Source of the DNA: an uncultured Arcobacter sp.
Lineage (GTDB): Bacteria > Campylobacterota > Campylobacteria > Campylobacterales > Arcobacteraceae
Direction: 5' to 3'
Length of the DNA stretch: 8,826 bases
NCBI GenBank assembly: GCA_937860115.1
Contig: CALMBI010000139.1
Location: forward strand, 1 to 8,826
The notes under the pieces are model-generated. The model saw only the letters and a list, made by a program, of their open reading frames with translations. It searched no databases and was not told the DNA's origin. Shown here in pieces: positions 6,228 through 8,826 of the stretch (its first letter is position 1; each line of letters begins with the position of its first letter). The position numbers were made by a program, and so were the translations under genes.

Positions 6228-7121
6228 ATGTCAGCAGATTCATTACAAGCACTACAAGAAAAATTTGAGTTAGCTCAAAATGAAATTATGCAGTTACAAA
6301 AATCTCTACAAGATAAAGAAAAAGAGATTGCTAAACTCAATGAAACATTCACTTCTAGAATAGAAGAAGAGATCGAAAAAAATAGAGATCGGGAGATTAT
6401 GCTTTTCCAACAGTCTAAAATGGCTGTAATGGGGGAGATGATAGGAAATATCGCTCATCAGTGGCGACAACCACTTTCAGCTATCTCATCTTTGGCAAGT
6501 GGACATATTTTAAACAATGAACTTGGTTTAATCACACCAGAATAATCCTCAAAACTTCTTGATGATATTGTAAAAAATACAGAATTTCCTTCACATACAA
6601 TAGAAGATTTTAGAAATTTTTTTAGAAATGATAAAAAGTATAGTGAATTTTATATTGATGAATCTATCGAAAAAGCACTTCATATTTTAGCAGGGATGTT
6701 AGTAACTAACTCTATCACAGTTGAAAAAAATATTGAGCATATCAGACTTTTCAATCTCAAAAATGAATTTATCCAAGTGATTCTCAATCTTCTTAAAAAT
6801 GCAGTCGATGCACTTATTGATGTGTTTGATGATGATGAAAAATTTATTATCATTGAAGCGTATCAAGATGAAGCTAATGCGATCATAACGATATCAGATA
6901 CAGGTGGTGGAATCCCTGTAAAAATTATGAATAGAATCTTTGAGCCATACTTTACAACAAAACATCAATCTCAAGGGACAGGGATTGGGTTATTTATGTC
7001 TATGGAGATAGTTTCAAAACATATGAAAGGTTTTATTGGTGTTGATAATATTGAGATAAAAAGAAATGGGACCTATCTTACAGGTGCATCATTTAGGATC
7101 ACTATACCACTAGAATATTAG
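6228..7121 (+). pseudogene. Soluble sensor histidine kinase interrupted by in-frame TAA
   Basis: The frame encodes a 297-codon cytoplasmic histidine kinase with one TAA (6543-6545, codon 106) and no frameshift; the open parts are 6228-6545 and 6546-7121. Residues 1-60 are a charged coiled coil without membrane segment or recognisable sensor domain. The dimerisation/H-box follows, with His77 in GNIAHQWRQPLSAIS. After the stop, the sequence resumes in the same frame with the second half of the helical hairpin (TIEDFRNFF), the N-box NLLKNAVDAL (Asn191), G1 DTGGGIP (Asp224), the F-box FEPYFTTK and G2 GTGIGL, ending at a normal position. As written, only a 105-residue coiled-coil/half-DHp product would be made, without the ATPase domain. 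The first ATG after the stop (6696) has GCAGGG immediately against it, so independent translation is doubtful. This may be a recent pseudogene or a base error. No response regulator gene is in the window. Confidence 0.85.
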
Positions 7122-7124
7122 TGT

Positions 7125-8826
7125 TTATTCGAGTGGAAGTTCAATAAAAAATGTAGCACCATTAGCACTATTTTGTGCATAGATTTTTCCACCTAAACTC
7201 TCTTCAACAATCATCCTAGCCATATGAAGTCCAAGCCCAGTTCCATTTGTGTCACTTTTAGTTGTGAAATACTCATCGAAAATATTTGGCATTATCTCTT
7301 TTGGAATCCCACCTCCATTATCTTCGATAGTAATGATTACGATAGTTTCTTTTTTAGAAATATCAACATTTATCCATGGACCTTCTATCTATTTTTCGAT
7401 AAGAACATCTTTTGCATTATTTACAATATTGATGATCACTTCTGAAAGTTCTGGTGAAATTGTATTGATAAAAATTGCTTCTTGGTTATGAATATTGTTA
7501 TTTAAAACGATATGATGATCTTTTAAAACAGCACTTACAATCACAAGAGCAATATCTATTGATTCTTGTAGATTGATCAATTTTCTCTCTTTTTTTTCTT
7601 TGAGAAAATTTCTAAATGTAAGTAGAGTTCCATCTAATCTATCGATAACCATATTGATATCGTTCATCTCTCCAATAATAAAATCATTAAATTCAGATCT
7701 CTCTTTCAAGGATGTTTTAAAAAGTATTGTTTCAGAGATTGCAGATATATAGTGAAGGGGTTGTTTCCATTGGTGGATAATATTACCAATCATTGCTCCC
7801 ATAGCTGAAAGTTTTGATTTGTCATGTAAAATCAGTGCTTGTTTGATATTTTTTTCAACTTCTATTGAGACTTTATTTTCAAGAGTTTTATTGATCTCTT
7901 GCAATTGCATTTGATATGTCGCTAATCTATAAAATAACCAAAACAAGATAACAGTGACAAGAGTAACAGCTAATGTTCCTATCCAAAACATCTCCCAAAA
8001 AGATCTATCCATCAATACTAATGTTTGACTTTCATTGTAGATCACTATATATCCAGCTTTTGCTTTATCATAAGAATAGAGTGGTAAAAAATAAATATTA
8101 AAAATTTTTTGATTCAATCGTACACTTGATGAAAAAGGTTTATTCTCTTTAAGTAATGGTGTAATTTGTGGTTTTAAATCTTTATTGATAGTTTTGATAA
8201 GGGTTTTTGAGTATTGATTATTGATTATATCAAATTGATTATCAACATAAAAATCATCACTTAATTGAGATGATTTGTAGGTATGAAGCTCATCTTTAAA
8301 ATCTGTTTTATCAATATGTTCTTTAAACAAAATAACCTCACTATGGGCATTATAGAGTTTTTGTATCTCTTTTGATATTATAGAATGTGCAAATCCAAAT
8401 TCTACCGTCCCTACAAACTCTTTTTGATAAAAAATTGGAAATACATATCTATAACCATTATTGACTCTTCCCTCTTCAAAACCTTTGATAGGCTGATAAG
8501 TTTGATTTACTGTATCTATTGTTTTTCTGATACCTTTTAGGGAATCCCCATATTTAGATGGTTTATGAAACCTCAAAAAACTAATAGATCCTGGTAAATG
8601 AAATTGAAATTGTCTAATATCATTTGCACTAAAGACATTGTATTTTTTTGAGAGATCATTTAAAAGTTTTTTTCTATGGATGTCACGTTTTGCTTCATCT
8701 ACATGTGAAGCATCAAACATCAGTTTTTGGATAGTTGGAGTATTGATATCAGCTTCAAAACTAAGCTGGGCTAATGCCTCGTGACGATCAGTGATCCCTT
8801 TTATGGTATTTGTAAAAATATTGATT
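7125..8826 (-). pseudogene. Membrane sensor histidine kinase, dCache type, interrupted by in-frame TAG (5' partial)
   Basis: The frame is open from the right edge (8825) to a TAG at 7389-7391, then continues in the same frame to TAA at 7125-7127. An ATG at 8720 exists, but open sequence continues upstream of it, so the true start, probably with a first membrane helix, lies outside. Numbering from that ATG, residues about 25-115 (LPGSISFLRFHKPSKYGD, GFEEGR, YVFPIFYQKEFVGTVEFGFA) resemble the double-Cache sensor of two-component kinases (dCache_3 type). This would be an extracytoplasmic ligand-binding region, extending to about 230. A membrane helix (about 241-265), a coiled coil, the H-box GNIIHQWKQPL (His316) and the N-box NIVNNAKDVL (Asn434/435) follow. 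The stop comes right after VLIEK (residue 443). Beyond it the frame encodes G1 EDNGGGIP, the F-box FDEYFTTK and G2 GTGLGL. A protein ending at the TAG would lack most of the ATP site. It is a recent pseudogene or a base error. Confidence 0.85.

Noticed and set aside
6696..7121. An independent ATPase-domain gene starting at ATG 6696
   Set aside because: The purine-rich GCAGGG abuts the ATG with no spacing, and the frame runs back open to the TAA with recognisable kinase sequence, so it is the second half of a broken kinase.
6543..7391. Reassigned stop codons (UAA or UAG read as an amino acid)
   Set aside because: Both TAA and TAG are used as real terminators by other genes in this window, so a genetic-code change does not fit. 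Selenocysteine needs TGA and is excluded.
6228..8826. Recent duplication of one kinase into an inverted pair
   Set aside because: The two proteins share only the standard kinase motifs, with different sensor parts and only moderate DNA similarity in the ATPase region, so they are ordinary paralogues.

Overview
The window looks like a chromosomal stretch from a Campylobacterota (Epsilonproteobacteria) member of the free-living, Sulfurimonas/Arcobacter-like kind. I base this on the strong A+T richness, the single fused CcsB-CcsA cytochrome c synthetase of 910 residues (typical of this phylum), and two histidine kinases with the H-box variant HQW(R/K)QPL that is frequent there. The genus cannot be fixed from the sequence alone.

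Layout, left to right. (1) 1-515, plus strand: the 3' end of a ThiF/MoeB/HesA-family adenylyltransferase gene, closed by a likely bidirectional terminator (528-558). (2) 577-2331, minus strand: a nitrogen module, with the ammonium channel gene amtB first and the P-II gene glnK after it. The 105-bp gap between them carries two perfect 9-bp inverted repeats. (3) 2332-2555: a divergent promoter region between amtB (leftward) and ccsBA (rightward). (4) 2556-6083, plus strand: ccsBA followed by two small membrane-protein genes (a CopD-like four-helix protein and a DUF3817-like protein), packed 9 and 3 bp apart and ended by a hairpin at 6087-6113. This looks like one transcription unit. (5) 6228-8826: two convergent sensor histidine kinase genes whose ends lie 3 bp apart. 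Each is interrupted by exactly one in-frame stop codon (TAA at 6543-6545; TAG at 7389-7391). In both, the reading frame continues intact past the stop to a full ATPase domain. The rightmost kinase runs off the window at its 5' end.

How the genes work together. AmtB and GlnK are a known pair: P-II docks on the channel and closes it according to nitrogen and energy status. CcsBA carries haem across the membrane and attaches it to CXXCH apocytochromes, which supports the respiratory metabolism of these bacteria. The two small membrane proteins behind it are unassigned, but the first has conserved-looking membrane histidines that would suit haem or metal binding. The kinase pair is probably inactive as written, or else the stops are sequence errors.

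I found no mobile element, CRISPR array, tRNA, rRNA or clearly new system. The most noteworthy observation is the parallel single-stop interruption of two adjacent kinases, followed by the regulatory architecture around amtB-glnK.
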